A stretch of 64,000 nucleotides of DNA from G965222335 sp965222335 (GTDB lineage: Bacteria; Pseudomonadota; Gammaproteobacteria; Pseudomonadales; Halieaceae): the NCBI GenBank assembly GCA_965222335.1, contig OZ244944.1, positions 62,001 through 126,000 on the forward strand. Direction: 5' to 3'. How positions within the stretch are numbered: position 1 is the stretch's first letter; the number at the start of each line of letters is the position of its first letter. Position numbers and translations under genes: made by a program. The notes below the pieces were generated by a model. The model ran no database searches and was not told where the DNA came from. It saw only the letters and a list, made by a program, of their open reading frames with translations. This document shows positions 29,691 to 36,819 of this stretch, in pieces.

Positions 29691-29915
29691 ATGAGTCGAT
29701 CCGCACGCCGCTTCCGTCGCACCCTGCTCCTGGGCGTGCTCGCGCTGGGCGTGCTGGTATGGACGGCAGTGGACCAGTTCGGCGTGGAGACCGAGACCAT
29801 GTGGCAGCTGGCCCTGGGGACGGGGGTCGGCGTCCTGGTGGTGATCACCGCGGCGGCGGTGACGGTGCTGCTGTGGATTGGTTTGCGGCGGCTCTGGCGC
29901 CACCTGTTCAGCTAG
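29691..29915 (+). CDS. Small two-helix membrane protein
   Basis: A 74-residue product with a basic start (MSRSARRFRRTLLLG), two hydrophobic helices (about 12-25 and 41-64) and a basic, tryptophan-containing tail (WIGLRRLWRHLFS). AGGGACAGG immediately precedes the ATG, and it is 12 nt from aroC, so it is very likely translated. I do not recognise a family. The arginine-flanked helices suggest both ends lie in the cytoplasm. The REP-like repeat begins ten bases after its stop. Confidence 0.65.
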   Translation: MSRSARRFRRTLLLGVLALGVLVWTAVDQFGVETETMWQLALGTGVGVLVVITAAAVTVLLWIGLRRLWRHLFS

Positions 29916-29924
29916 CAAGGCATA

Positions 29925-30044
29925 GGCCGAATAAATCCGGCCCTACATCAGGCGCTACACCTGTAGGGCGGAATTCATTCCGCCAACACCGGCCGAATAA
30001 ATTGCCCGAAAAAGAGGGCAACGCTGTCGGCCCTATATCAGGCG
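29925..30044. repeat. REP-like palindromic repeat cluster
   Basis: Two direct copies of GGCCGAATAAAT...CGGCCCTAyATCAGGCG (29925-29954 and 29991-30044) flank a palindromic middle: CCCTACA (29941-29947) pairs with TGTAGGG (29962-29968), and GGCGGAAT pairs with ATTCCGCC. The second unit has an extra TTGCCC...GGGCAA stem. This is the style of REP/BIME elements in gammaproteobacteria. The right-hand unit includes the gcvR stop codon (30038-30040), so the repeat has entered the gene end. Confidence 0.7.
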
Positions 30045-30565
30045 TGGATTTCCTCGAGATCGATTTCCAGGGTCATGTCATTGCCGATCTCATCCAGGGC
30101 CGCGGACAGTTCCTCCAGCCGCGCCTCCGGGGCCACGTCGGCGGTAATGCTGGCCTGGAACAGGGGCTCGGCGCTCATCGGTGCGCTGCTGACTTCACTG
30201 TCCATCTCCACCACGTTGAAGCCGTGGGCCGCGAGGGCCCGGGACACTTCCAGTACGATCCCCGGGCGGTCGGGACCCATGACACTGAGCTGGATGCGGC
30301 GCGTTTCGGCCAGCGCGACCTGCGACTCGGTTGCCGTGACCCTGACGCTGAGGCCGCTGGCGGAGAGGCTCTTGAGCTGTTCCTCCAGCCCGGCCGCGGC
30401 GTCGGCGGGCAGGGTGACCAGGATCAGGCCAGCGAACTTGCCTTGCAGCTGCGAGAGGCGGCTCTCGTGCCAGTTGCCGCCCGCCGCGCGAATCACACCG
30501 GACAGCTTCTCGACAAGCCCGGGGCGGTCATCACCGATAAAACTGACAATATAGGATGTTTCCAT
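30038..30565 (-). CDS. GcvR-type ACT-domain regulator
   Basis: A 175-residue protein made of two ACT domains: SYIVSFIGDDRPGLVEKLSGVI (about 3-24) opens the first and RRIQLSVMGPDRPGIVLEVSRAL opens the second. Small double-ACT proteins of this form are glycine-cleavage repressor GcvR homologues, which sense glycine and act on GcvA. ATG at 30565 (METSYIV) is preferred over an upstream in-frame ATG. No gcv genes are in the window, so the target is inferred. The last residues and stop lie inside the REP-like repeat. Confidence 0.75.
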   Translation of the reverse strand: METSYIVSFIGDDRPGLVEKLSGVIRAAGGNWHESRLSQLQGKFAGLILVTLPADAAAGLEEQLKSLSASGLSVRVTATESQVALAETRRIQLSVMGPDRPGIVLEVSRALAAHGFNVVEMDSEVSSAPMSAEPLFQASITADVAPEARLEELSAALDEIGNDMTLEIDLEEIHA

Positions 30566-30637
30566 CTGGGGACTCCACATTCACGCGCACAGTCCGTATA
30601 TTAACGCGCAATCCCCCTTCACGATAAGGAGTACGCT

Positions 30638-31435
30638 ATGAAAACTGGTATTGCCCTGGCATTGATCATGTTCAGCACCCAGGCCCTGGCCGCGCTGAAC
30701 TGGGACGCTGCCCTTGGCGGCGAACACCGCAGCGAGGCCAACCGCGAGCGCGACGTCTTCCGGAATCCCAAGGAAACCCTGGAGTTCTTCGGTCTCCAGA
30801 GCGGCATGACTGTGCTCGAGCTGTCTCCCGGTGGCGGCTGGTACACCGAGGTGCTGGCGCCGCTGCTGCAGGACAATGGCACCTACTACGCCGCGCACCA
30901 CAGCCTCAACGCGCCGGGCAGCTATTACCGCAACTCGCTGGGCAAATTCCTGCAGAAACTCGCGGCCGACAGTGAACTCTATGGCGACGTGACCGTGACC
31001 CAGCTGCACCCGCCAGAAGAGGTGGCCGTGGCGCCCGCGGGCTCCGTGGACCTGGCGGTGGCTTTCCGTAATGTGCACAGCTGGATGCGCGGCGGCGTCC
31101 TGCCGGAAACCCTGGCGGCGACCTTCACCGCCCTCAAGCCGGGCGGTCACCTGGGTGTGGTGCAGCATCGCGCCAAGCCCGGCACCTCGGTGGAAGACAT
31201 GAAGAACAGCGGCTACGTGACCCGTGAATACCTGGTGGAGGCTGCCGAGGCGGCAGGCTTTGAGCTGGTGGACAGCGCCGAGATCAACGCCAACCCCAAG
31301 GACACCGCAGATCATCCCAAGGGTGTCTGGAACCTGCCACCCGCCCTGCGCGACGGCGATGAGAATCGCGAGCGCTACATGGCCATCGGCGAGAGCGACC
31401 GCATGACCCTGCTGTTCGTCAAGCCTGAGGCCTGA
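30638..31435 (+). CDS. Predicted SAM-dependent methyltransferase with signal peptide
   Basis: A 265-residue protein with a class I methyltransferase domain: motif I is LELSPGGGWYTEVL (about 67-80) and motif IV-like residues are in AVAFRNVHSWM. It resembles the predicted methyltransferase group COG4798. The N-terminus MKTGIALALIMFSTQALA looks like a cleavable Sec signal peptide, which is odd for an enzyme needing cytoplasmic SAM. ATAAGGAG precedes the ATG, so the start is solid. It overlaps yheU by one base (TGATG) and heads an overlapping gene run. Substrate unknown. Confidence 0.75.
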   Translation: MKTGIALALIMFSTQALAALNWDAALGGEHRSEANRERDVFRNPKETLEFFGLQSGMTVLELSPGGGWYTEVLAPLLQDNGTYYAAHHSLNAPGSYYRNSLGKFLQKLAADSELYGDVTVTQLHPPEEVAVAPAGSVDLAVAFRNVHSWMRGGVLPETLAATFTALKPGGHLGVVQHRAKPGTSVEDMKNSGYVTREYLVEAAEAAGFELVDSAEINANPKDTADHPKGVWNLPPALRDGDENRERYMAIGESDRMTLLFVKPEA

Positions 31436-31689
31436 TGGCACAGTTCCTGGAAATCCCCCTCGAGCGCCTGGAGCCGCCCGTGCTGCAGGCGCTGCTGGAG
31501 GAGTTTGCGTCCCGCGATGGTACGGATTACGGCAGCCGGGAACTGAGTCTGAAACAGAAAGTCATGCAGCTGCAGCGGGGTCTGGAAGGGCGCAAGCTCG
31601 CCCTGCTCTACGATGCCGACAGTGAGCACTGGGACCTGCTGGAGCGCCAGCAGGCCGATGCCATCCTGGCGGCGGAGGAAGGGCGGTGA
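31435..31689 (+). CDS. YheU family (UPF0270) small protein
   Basis: An 84-residue soluble protein. The core IPLERLEPPVLQALLEEFASRDGTDYG...LSLKQKV matches the YheU/UPF0270 family (DGTDYG is its most conserved string). The function of the family is unknown. The ATG shares a base with the preceding stop (TGATG), and its own stop overlaps the tusA start (GTGA), so it is translated within a coupled operon. Confidence 0.85.
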   Translation: MAQFLEIPLERLEPPVLQALLEEFASRDGTDYGSRELSLKQKVMQLQRGLEGRKLALLYDADSEHWDLLERQQADAILAAEEGR

Positions 31690-31940
31690 GCGAGCCGCAC
31701 CCCGGCGCGGATCACCAGCTGGATGTCAGCGGGCTGTGGTGCCCGGAGCCAGTGATGCTGTTGCACAGCAAGATACGCGAGATGGCGGCCGGGGAAACCG
31801 TGATGATTCTGGCGACGGACCCCGCGACCGAGCGCGATATTCCCCGGTTCTGCCAATTCCTGGGACACGATCTGCTGGCCCGGGAGGCGGGCGGTGGCGA
31901 ATACCGTTACTGGCTGCGTAAACAGGTGGCGGAGCGGTGA
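31686..31940 (+). CDS. TusA-family sulfurtransferase
   Basis: An 84-residue sulfur carrier. The catalytic cysteine is in the family signature LWCPEPVMLLHSKI, and LATDPATERDIPRFCQFLGH is typical of TusA, with an additional cysteine. TusA relays sulfur for tRNA 2-thiouridine (and molybdenum cofactor) synthesis. The start is GTG, overlapping the yheU stop (GTGA). The downstream epmC-like gene starts in the same way. Confidence 0.88.
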   Translation: MSEPHPGADHQLDVSGLWCPEPVMLLHSKIREMAAGETVMILATDPATERDIPRFCQFLGHDLLAREAGGGEYRYWLRKQVAER

Positions 31941-32509
31941 GCGCAGCCGGCGCCAGCGTAATTCATGCCGGCTTCCGTGCCAGCACCCTGGAGCGTGTCT
32001 TCGCCAGCTGTTTCGCAGACAGTGAGAACACCTGCCTGCTCGGTGGGGTCGACGAGCCAGTCTACCTGCCCGCGACAGGTGAGCAAGACCAGCATCGACT
32101 GTATTACCGCCTGGATTATTTTGCCAGTGCCCTGCACGAGGTTGCGCACTGGTGTATCGCCGGTGCTGCCCGGCGACAGCTGCAGGACTTTGGCTACTGG
32201 TATGCCCCGGACGGACGCGACGCCGGGCAGCAGCGCGCATTCGAGGCAGTGGAGGCGCGTCCCCAGGCTCTGGAGTGGTGTTTCTCCCGCGCCTGTGACT
32301 TTCCCTTCCGGGTGAGCCTGGACAACCTCGAGGGGGACGCCGTCGCCGGGGAGGCGCGCTTTCGCGCAGCGGTGAACAGCGCCGGACAGGAGATGCTCGC
32401 CGGGGGGCTGCCCCCGCGGGCACAGGTTTTTTTCAATGCCCTGGCGCGAGAGTTTGCCACCGGCCAGACGCTGGCCGGGCTGAGCGCCAGTCCGGGCCCC
32501 GGAGCCTGA
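31937..32509 (+). CDS. epmC: Elongation factor P hydroxylase (EpmC)
   Basis: A 190-residue protein matching YfcM/EpmC, which hydroxylates the beta-lysyl-lysine of elongation factor P. The family core is LHEVAHWCIAG (iron-ligand His/Glu) followed by FGYWYAPDGRDAGQQRAFE and VEARPQALEW. The start is GTG overlapping tusA. The partners EpmA, EpmB and EF-P are not in the window, but this gene predicts that they exist. It overlaps the exonuclease gene by one base (TGATG). Confidence 0.88.
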   Translation: MSAAGASVIHAGFRASTLERVFASCFADSENTCLLGGVDEPVYLPATGEQDQHRLYYRLDYFASALHEVAHWCIAGAARRQLQDFGYWYAPDGRDAGQQRAFEAVEARPQALEWCFSRACDFPFRVSLDNLEGDAVAGEARFRAAVNSAGQEMLAGGLPPRAQVFFNALAREFATGQTLAGLSASPGPGA

Positions 32510-33408
32510 TGCCGGCCCACAGCCTGCTGGTGGATGCGTCCATTTACATATTCCGGGCGTGGTTTGGCCTGCCCGACCGCTGGCATACGCCCGACGGCAT
32601 GCCCCTGAATGCGGTAGTGGGCTACCTGGGATTTCTGCTCGACCTGCTCGCCACCCGGCCTGACAACGCCGTTGCGGTCGCCGTGGCCTTCGATGAGAGC
32701 CTGGGTTCCGGCTTTCGCCACCGCCTCTATCCGCACTATAAGGCCTCGCGCGCGCTACCCGATGAAGCCCTGGCCTTCCAGCTGACAACCTGCAGGCAAT
32801 TGACCGAAGCCCTGGGCGTGCCCTGTCACGGCGGACCGGAGTACGAGGCGGACGACTACCTGGCCACGCTCGCCCTGCGCTGCCGCCAGGCGGGCGGACG
32901 CGTGACAGTTGTGACCCGGGACAAGGACCTGGGGCAGGTGCTGGAGGCAGGGGATAGCTGGTGGGACGGTGGCGCGACGCGCCTGGACGTGGCGGGGTTT
33001 AGCCAGCGCTTTGGCGTACAACCCGCGCAGTTCGCCGATTACCAGGCCCTGGTGGGAGATACGGTGGACGACATTCCCGGCGTGCCGGGTGTGGGCCCGC
33101 GCACCGCCGCCGCCCTGCTGCAGCACTTTCCCGACCTGGCTGCACTGGAAGCCGGCCTGGGGGAGATTGCCAACCTGCCGCTGCGGGGCGCGGCGAGCCT
33201 CCAGCAACGCCTGCAGGACGCCTGGCCACAGGTGCTCCTGTCCCGGCGGTTGACCGGGCTGCGCACGGATATACCGGCGGTATCAGCGCCAGCGAACTGG
33301 ATTGCGGATGCCAGGGCCCTGTGCGCAGTCGAGCAGCGCATGGCGGAGCTCAAGCTTCCACCGCGCCTGCGCAGACGCTGCGCCGACCTGGTCGAGGCCA
33401 CCGCGTGA
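32509..33408 (+). CDS. 5'-3' exonuclease / flap endonuclease (Xni-like)
   Basis: A 299-residue protein homologous to the 5' nuclease domain of DNA polymerase I but without a polymerase. LLVDASIYIFRAW, the metal-site run EYEADDYLATLALR, VVTRDKDLGQVL and the helix-hairpin-helix VDDIPGVPGVGPRTAAALL with DYQALVGDT are all present. It is comparable to E. coli Xni (ExoIX) or to a stand-alone proteobacterial 5' nuclease. It is coupled to epmC (TGATG) and to pdxB (GTGA). Confidence 0.88.
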   Translation: MPAHSLLVDASIYIFRAWFGLPDRWHTPDGMPLNAVVGYLGFLLDLLATRPDNAVAVAVAFDESLGSGFRHRLYPHYKASRALPDEALAFQLTTCRQLTEALGVPCHGGPEYEADDYLATLALRCRQAGGRVTVVTRDKDLGQVLEAGDSWWDGGATRLDVAGFSQRFGVQPAQFADYQALVGDTVDDIPGVPGVGPRTAAALLQHFPDLAALEAGLGEIANLPLRGAASLQQRLQDAWPQVLLSRRLTGLRTDIPAVSAPANWIADARALCAVEQRMAELKLPPRLRRRCADLVEATA

Positions 33409-34550
33409 GCCCGCTGCGCATTCTGGCGGATGCCAATATGCAGGACGTGGAGGCGCTATTGGCGCCCTACGGCGAGGTGCGCTGCATCGATGGTCGCGCC
33501 CTGCAGCCCAGGGAGCTGGCGGATGCAGACGTGCTGCTGGTGCGCTCGGTTACCCGGGTAGACGCGGACCTGCTGGCGGCGAGCCCGGTGCGCTTCGTGG
33601 GCACGGCCACCAGCGGTCTGGAGCATATCGACCAGGACTACCTGCAGGCTCGCGGCACGGTCTTCGCCCATGCCCGCGGTGCCAACGCCAATGCCGTGGT
33701 GGAGTACGTGCTGGCGGTGATTGCGGTCTGTGACAATTACCTCGAGCGGCTCCTGGCCGGCGGTCGCCTGGGCATCGTCGGCCAGGGTCACGTGGGCCGG
33801 CGCCTGGCGGCCTGTGCACGAGAGCTCGGCATCGCAGCCCAGGCCTGTGACCCGTGGCTGGACGATGTCGTGTCGGCAGCGGATATCGAGGAGGTACTGA
33901 CCTGTGACGTAATCAGCCTGCATCCGGAACTGACCACCCGCGATCCCTGGCCCAGCTTCCATCTACTGGATGCAGAGCAGCTTGCGCGGATTCCCGGGGA
34001 CAGCCTGCTGGTCAATGCAAGCCGGGGCCCGGTGATCGACAACGCCGCCCTGCGGGCGCACCTGGCTATGGGCGCCGGGCCAACAACAGTGCTCGATGTC
34101 TGGGAGGGCGAGCCCAACCCGGACCCGGCCCTGCTCGGCCTGGTTCACCTGGGTTCACCCCATATTGCCGGTTATACCGAGGATGCCCGCTATGGCGCCA
34201 CGCACATACTGGCCCGTGCCCTGGCCCGTTGGCTCGGCGCCGAACCGCCTGCGGCCACGGCGGCACTGGCCCCGGCCCCGGTCTTAAGCCTGGGCCCGGC
34301 CAGCGATGCGCTCGCCCAGCTGCGGGCAGTGCTGCTGGGCCGTTACGACCCGCGCCATGACGATGCCGGGCTGCGTGCGGCCATGGACGCGGTGGCGCCA
34401 GCGGCGGCCGCCCGGGCATTTGACCGCCTGCGCCGGGAATACCCGCCGCGGCGGGAGCTGCGCGGTAGCCGGGTCGTGGCCCCGGGGCTTCCACCCGCCT
34501 GGTCACGGGCCCTGGGCCTGGAGAACCCGGAGGAGGGCAGCCATGACTGA
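33405..34550 (+). CDS. pdxB: Erythronate-4-phosphate dehydrogenase
   Basis: Second step of DXP-independent vitamin B6 synthesis. The GTG at 33405 (VSPLRILADANMQD) overlaps the exonuclease stop and gives 381 residues (E. coli 378). The 2-hydroxyacid dehydrogenase core has GTATSGLEHID, GANANAVVEYVLA, the NAD fold GIVGQGHVGRRLA, VNASRGPVIDN and the catalytic histidine in GSPHIAGYTEDARYGAT. The C-terminal dimer domain is typical of PdxB. It overlaps the next gene by eight bases. Confidence 0.93.
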   Translation: MSPLRILADANMQDVEALLAPYGEVRCIDGRALQPRELADADVLLVRSVTRVDADLLAASPVRFVGTATSGLEHIDQDYLQARGTVFAHARGANANAVVEYVLAVIAVCDNYLERLLAGGRLGIVGQGHVGRRLAACARELGIAAQACDPWLDDVVSAADIEEVLTCDVISLHPELTTRDPWPSFHLLDAEQLARIPGDSLLVNASRGPVIDNAALRAHLAMGAGPTTVLDVWEGEPNPDPALLGLVHLGSPHIAGYTEDARYGATHILARALARWLGAEPPAATAALAPAPVLSLGPASDALAQLRAVLLGRYDPRHDDAGLRAAMDAVAPAAAARAFDRLRREYPPRRELRGSRVVAPGLPPAWSRALGLENPEEGSHD

Positions 34551-35670
34551 GCGCCTGCGTGTCGGACTGGTGGTCAACCCGCTCGCCGGCCTCGGGGGTA
34601 GTCGCGGCTTCAAGGGCAGTGACGGTGAACACCTGCGGGAGCTGGTGCGCCGGGAGGGCGCGGAGCCCCGGGCGGCTGCGCGTGCCGCCCGCGCGCTGGC
34701 GCCCCTGGTATCGGCGGAGATCGACTTTTTCACCTGGGGCGGTGAGATGGGTGCTACGGTGCTGTCGGGCCTGGCGCTGCCGGCGACCAGCCTGGGGGAG
34801 CCCGGGGAAGGACTCAGCGACGCCGAAGACACCCGGCGTGCCGCTGCGGCAATTGCAGATGTGGTGGACTTGCTGGTGTTTGTGGGCGGCGATGGTACTG
34901 CCCGGGACGTGCTGGATGCCGTGGGCGAAGATTTTCCGGTGCTCGGTGTCCCGGCGGGCGTAAAAATGCACTCCGCGGTATTTGCGGTGTCACCGGAGGC
35001 CGCCGGGGACCTGCTGCTGCAACTCGCCCGGGGCGGGCTGGTGGGCCTGCGGCGCCAGGAAGTTCGCGATATCGACGAGGACGCCTTCCGCGAGGGCCGG
35101 GTTCGCACCCGCTTTTACGGCGAGATGGCGGTGCCCGGAGAGGGCCGTTTCCTGCAGCACACCAAGGTCAGCGGCCGCGAGGACCAGGGCCTGGTGGCCG
35201 CAGATATTGCGGCGTGGCTGGTGGAGCAGGTCGTACCGGGGACGTTGTACCTGGTGGGGCCGGGCTCCACCACGGCGGCCTTTATGCACGAGCTGGGATT
35301 GACCCCGACCCTGCTAGGGGTCGATGCGGTCTGTGACGGGCATCTACTGGCATCGGATGCCGACGAAACGGCCCTGCTGCGCCTGCTCGGCGAGCACCCG
35401 GGACCCGCCCGGATGCTGGTGACCGCGATTGGCGGCCAGGGGCACATCTTTGGTCGCGGTAACCAGCAGCTGTCCCCTGCGGTCATCCGCGCAGTCGGCC
35501 TGGACTGCATTACCCTCGTGGCTGCGAAGTCCAAAATACTGGCGCTGGAAGGGCGGCCCCTGCTGGCTGACAGCAACGATCCGGCGCTGGATCGCGCGCT
35601 GGCAGGTCTGTGGCCAGTGACCACGGGTTACGACGACGAGATCCTCTACCGGGTGGGGCGACCGCAGTGA
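34543..35670 (+). CDS. ATP-NAD kinase family protein (COG3199 type)
   Basis: A 375-residue protein with the NAD kinase/diacylglycerol kinase-like fold: VNPLAGLGGSRGFKGSD at the start, the GGDGT motif in VFVGGDGTARDVL (about 109-121) and PAGVKMHSAVFAVSP. This is the COG3199 group, related to AcoX, whose activity is poorly defined and distinct from housekeeping NadK. ATG at 34543 overlaps pdxB. It is the last gene of the run that starts at 30638 and ends directly against a convergent gene. Confidence 0.85.
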   Translation: MTERLRVGLVVNPLAGLGGSRGFKGSDGEHLRELVRREGAEPRAAARAARALAPLVSAEIDFFTWGGEMGATVLSGLALPATSLGEPGEGLSDAEDTRRAAAAIADVVDLLVFVGGDGTARDVLDAVGEDFPVLGVPAGVKMHSAVFAVSPEAAGDLLLQLARGGLVGLRRQEVRDIDEDAFREGRVRTRFYGEMAVPGEGRFLQHTKVSGREDQGLVAADIAAWLVEQVVPGTLYLVGPGSTTAAFMHELGLTPTLLGVDAVCDGHLLASDADETALLRLLGEHPGPARMLVTAIGGQGHIFGRGNQQLSPAVIRAVGLDCITLVAAKSKILALEGRPLLADSNDPALDRALAGLWPVTTGYDDEILYRVGRPQ

Positions 35671-36123
35671 TCAGTGACCGCCAATCGGTGGCCGTGACAG
35701 CAGGTCGCCGACGCAGCGCTTGATATCAATGCTCGAGCGCCGCTTCAGCGCCTGGCGCAGCTGGGAGACGGTGGTCAGGGATTCGGCGATCACACTGGGC
35801 GACCCCGCATCTTCCGGCGGCGGGGCGACCGGCTCCCGCGCGGGGGCGCTCAGCAGCAGGAAAGCGCGCTGGGTGAGCACCACCTGGTCCACGGCCTCCT
35901 CGCGAATCGTGTCGTGATAATAGACATACCCGTGGTCGGCGAGCCAGACCAGGGCGGCAAACGCGGCCTGGAAGCGCGGGTGGTGCAGGCCGAACTCGTC
36001 CGGTTGATCCGGGCCGGAAATGTCTTCCACGTAGAGGATCGTTTTGCGTGGGAATACCGCGTAGAGGCGCATCAGGATGGTCGCCACGTCGCGGTAAAAA
36101 TCGTCGATATGCAGGTCGGCCAT
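35671..36123 (-). CDS. Conserved hypothetical protein
   Basis: A 150-residue protein from ATG 36123 (MADLHIDDFYRDVATILMRLY). An in-frame ATG 33 bases upstream is an alternative. The first 100 residues look like a compact alpha/beta domain (VFPRKTILYVEDIS, FQAAFAALVWLADHGYVYYHDTIREEAVDQVVLTQRAFLLLS), which resembles a small winged-helix-like unit by eye. The C-terminus holds a helical tail (SLTTVSQLRQALKRRSSIDIKRCV). No signal or membrane segment. I do not recognise the family. Its stop abuts the convergent kinase-like gene. Confidence 0.6.
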   Translation of the reverse strand: MADLHIDDFYRDVATILMRLYAVFPRKTILYVEDISGPDQPDEFGLHHPRFQAAFAALVWLADHGYVYYHDTIREEAVDQVVLTQRAFLLLSAPAREPVAPPPEDAGSPSVIAESLTTVSQLRQALKRRSSIDIKRCVGDLLSRPPIGGH

Positions 36124-36198
36124 GGCTCCGGCGCTGTCAAGTGGGGCAAAACGCAATAGTCTATGCTATGGTCACGCGGCACGCTAGCGGAGGCCGCC

Positions 36199-36585
36199 AT
36201 GTCCAGCCCAGACGACGCTTACTGGCGCAAGCGCCTGACCCCCGAGCAATTCCATATCTGTCGCCAGAAAGGTACCGAGCGCGCCTTCACCGGGGACTAC
36301 TGGGATTGCGAAACCCCGGGCAGTTACCAATGCCGCTGCTGCGACGCTCCCCTGTTCCTGTCCGATGCCAAGTACGACGCCGGCTGCGGCTGGCCCAGCT
36401 TCTGCCGCCCCGCCAGTCGCCAGGCTATCGTCGAGGCGCTGGACAGCAGTCACGGCATGCTGCGCACCGAGGTGATGTGCCGCAACTGCGGAAGCCATCT
36501 GGGGCATGTATTCAGCGATGGCCCAGCCCCCACGGGGCTACGCTACTGTATCAACAGCGCGTCGGTCGTCCTCAATCCCCGCTAA
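36199..36585 (+). CDS. msrB: Peptide-methionine (R)-S-oxide reductase MsrB
   Basis: Repairs the R-epimer of methionine sulfoxide. ATG at 36199 with GGAGG eight bases upstream gives 128 residues, so the upstream in-frame ATG at 36163 is discounted. Zinc ligands are in YQCRCCDAPLF and MCRNCGSHLGHVF, and CGWPSFCRPAS is present. The catalytic cysteine is in RYCINSASVVLNPR. The gene is transcribed alone, divergent from the hypothetical gene at 35671. Confidence 0.95.
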   Translation: MSSPDDAYWRKRLTPEQFHICRQKGTERAFTGDYWDCETPGSYQCRCCDAPLFLSDAKYDAGCGWPSFCRPASRQAIVEALDSSHGMLRTEVMCRNCGSHLGHVFSDGPAPTGLRYCINSASVVLNPR

Positions 36586-36819
36586 GTCCCATGCCCGGCC
36601 TTGTAAGCCCGCGCACGGGCCTATAGGCTTGGACTTGACGAGCCTGAATAATTGCACAAACTAGTAAGGTACCGTCAGCCGGCAAGCACCCTGATTGGAG
36701 GTGCCTGACCCAGGCCACAACCGTCGGCAGACCTTGATGGTGTATCGGCGGGAATGAATCCTGGTAACGCGTTTGCGATCTTGCACCGCTGCAGATGATC
36801 GTGAACAGGGAGGCGAAGC
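36586..36819. other. Intergenic stretch between msrB and the GGDEF/EAL gene
   Basis: This 234-nt gap has no open frame with convincing coding character and no strong hairpin or repeat. A TTGACG at about 36636 has no well-placed -10 partner. It presumably holds the msrB 3' end and the promoter of the downstream signalling gene, but I cannot place either. Confidence 0.4.
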
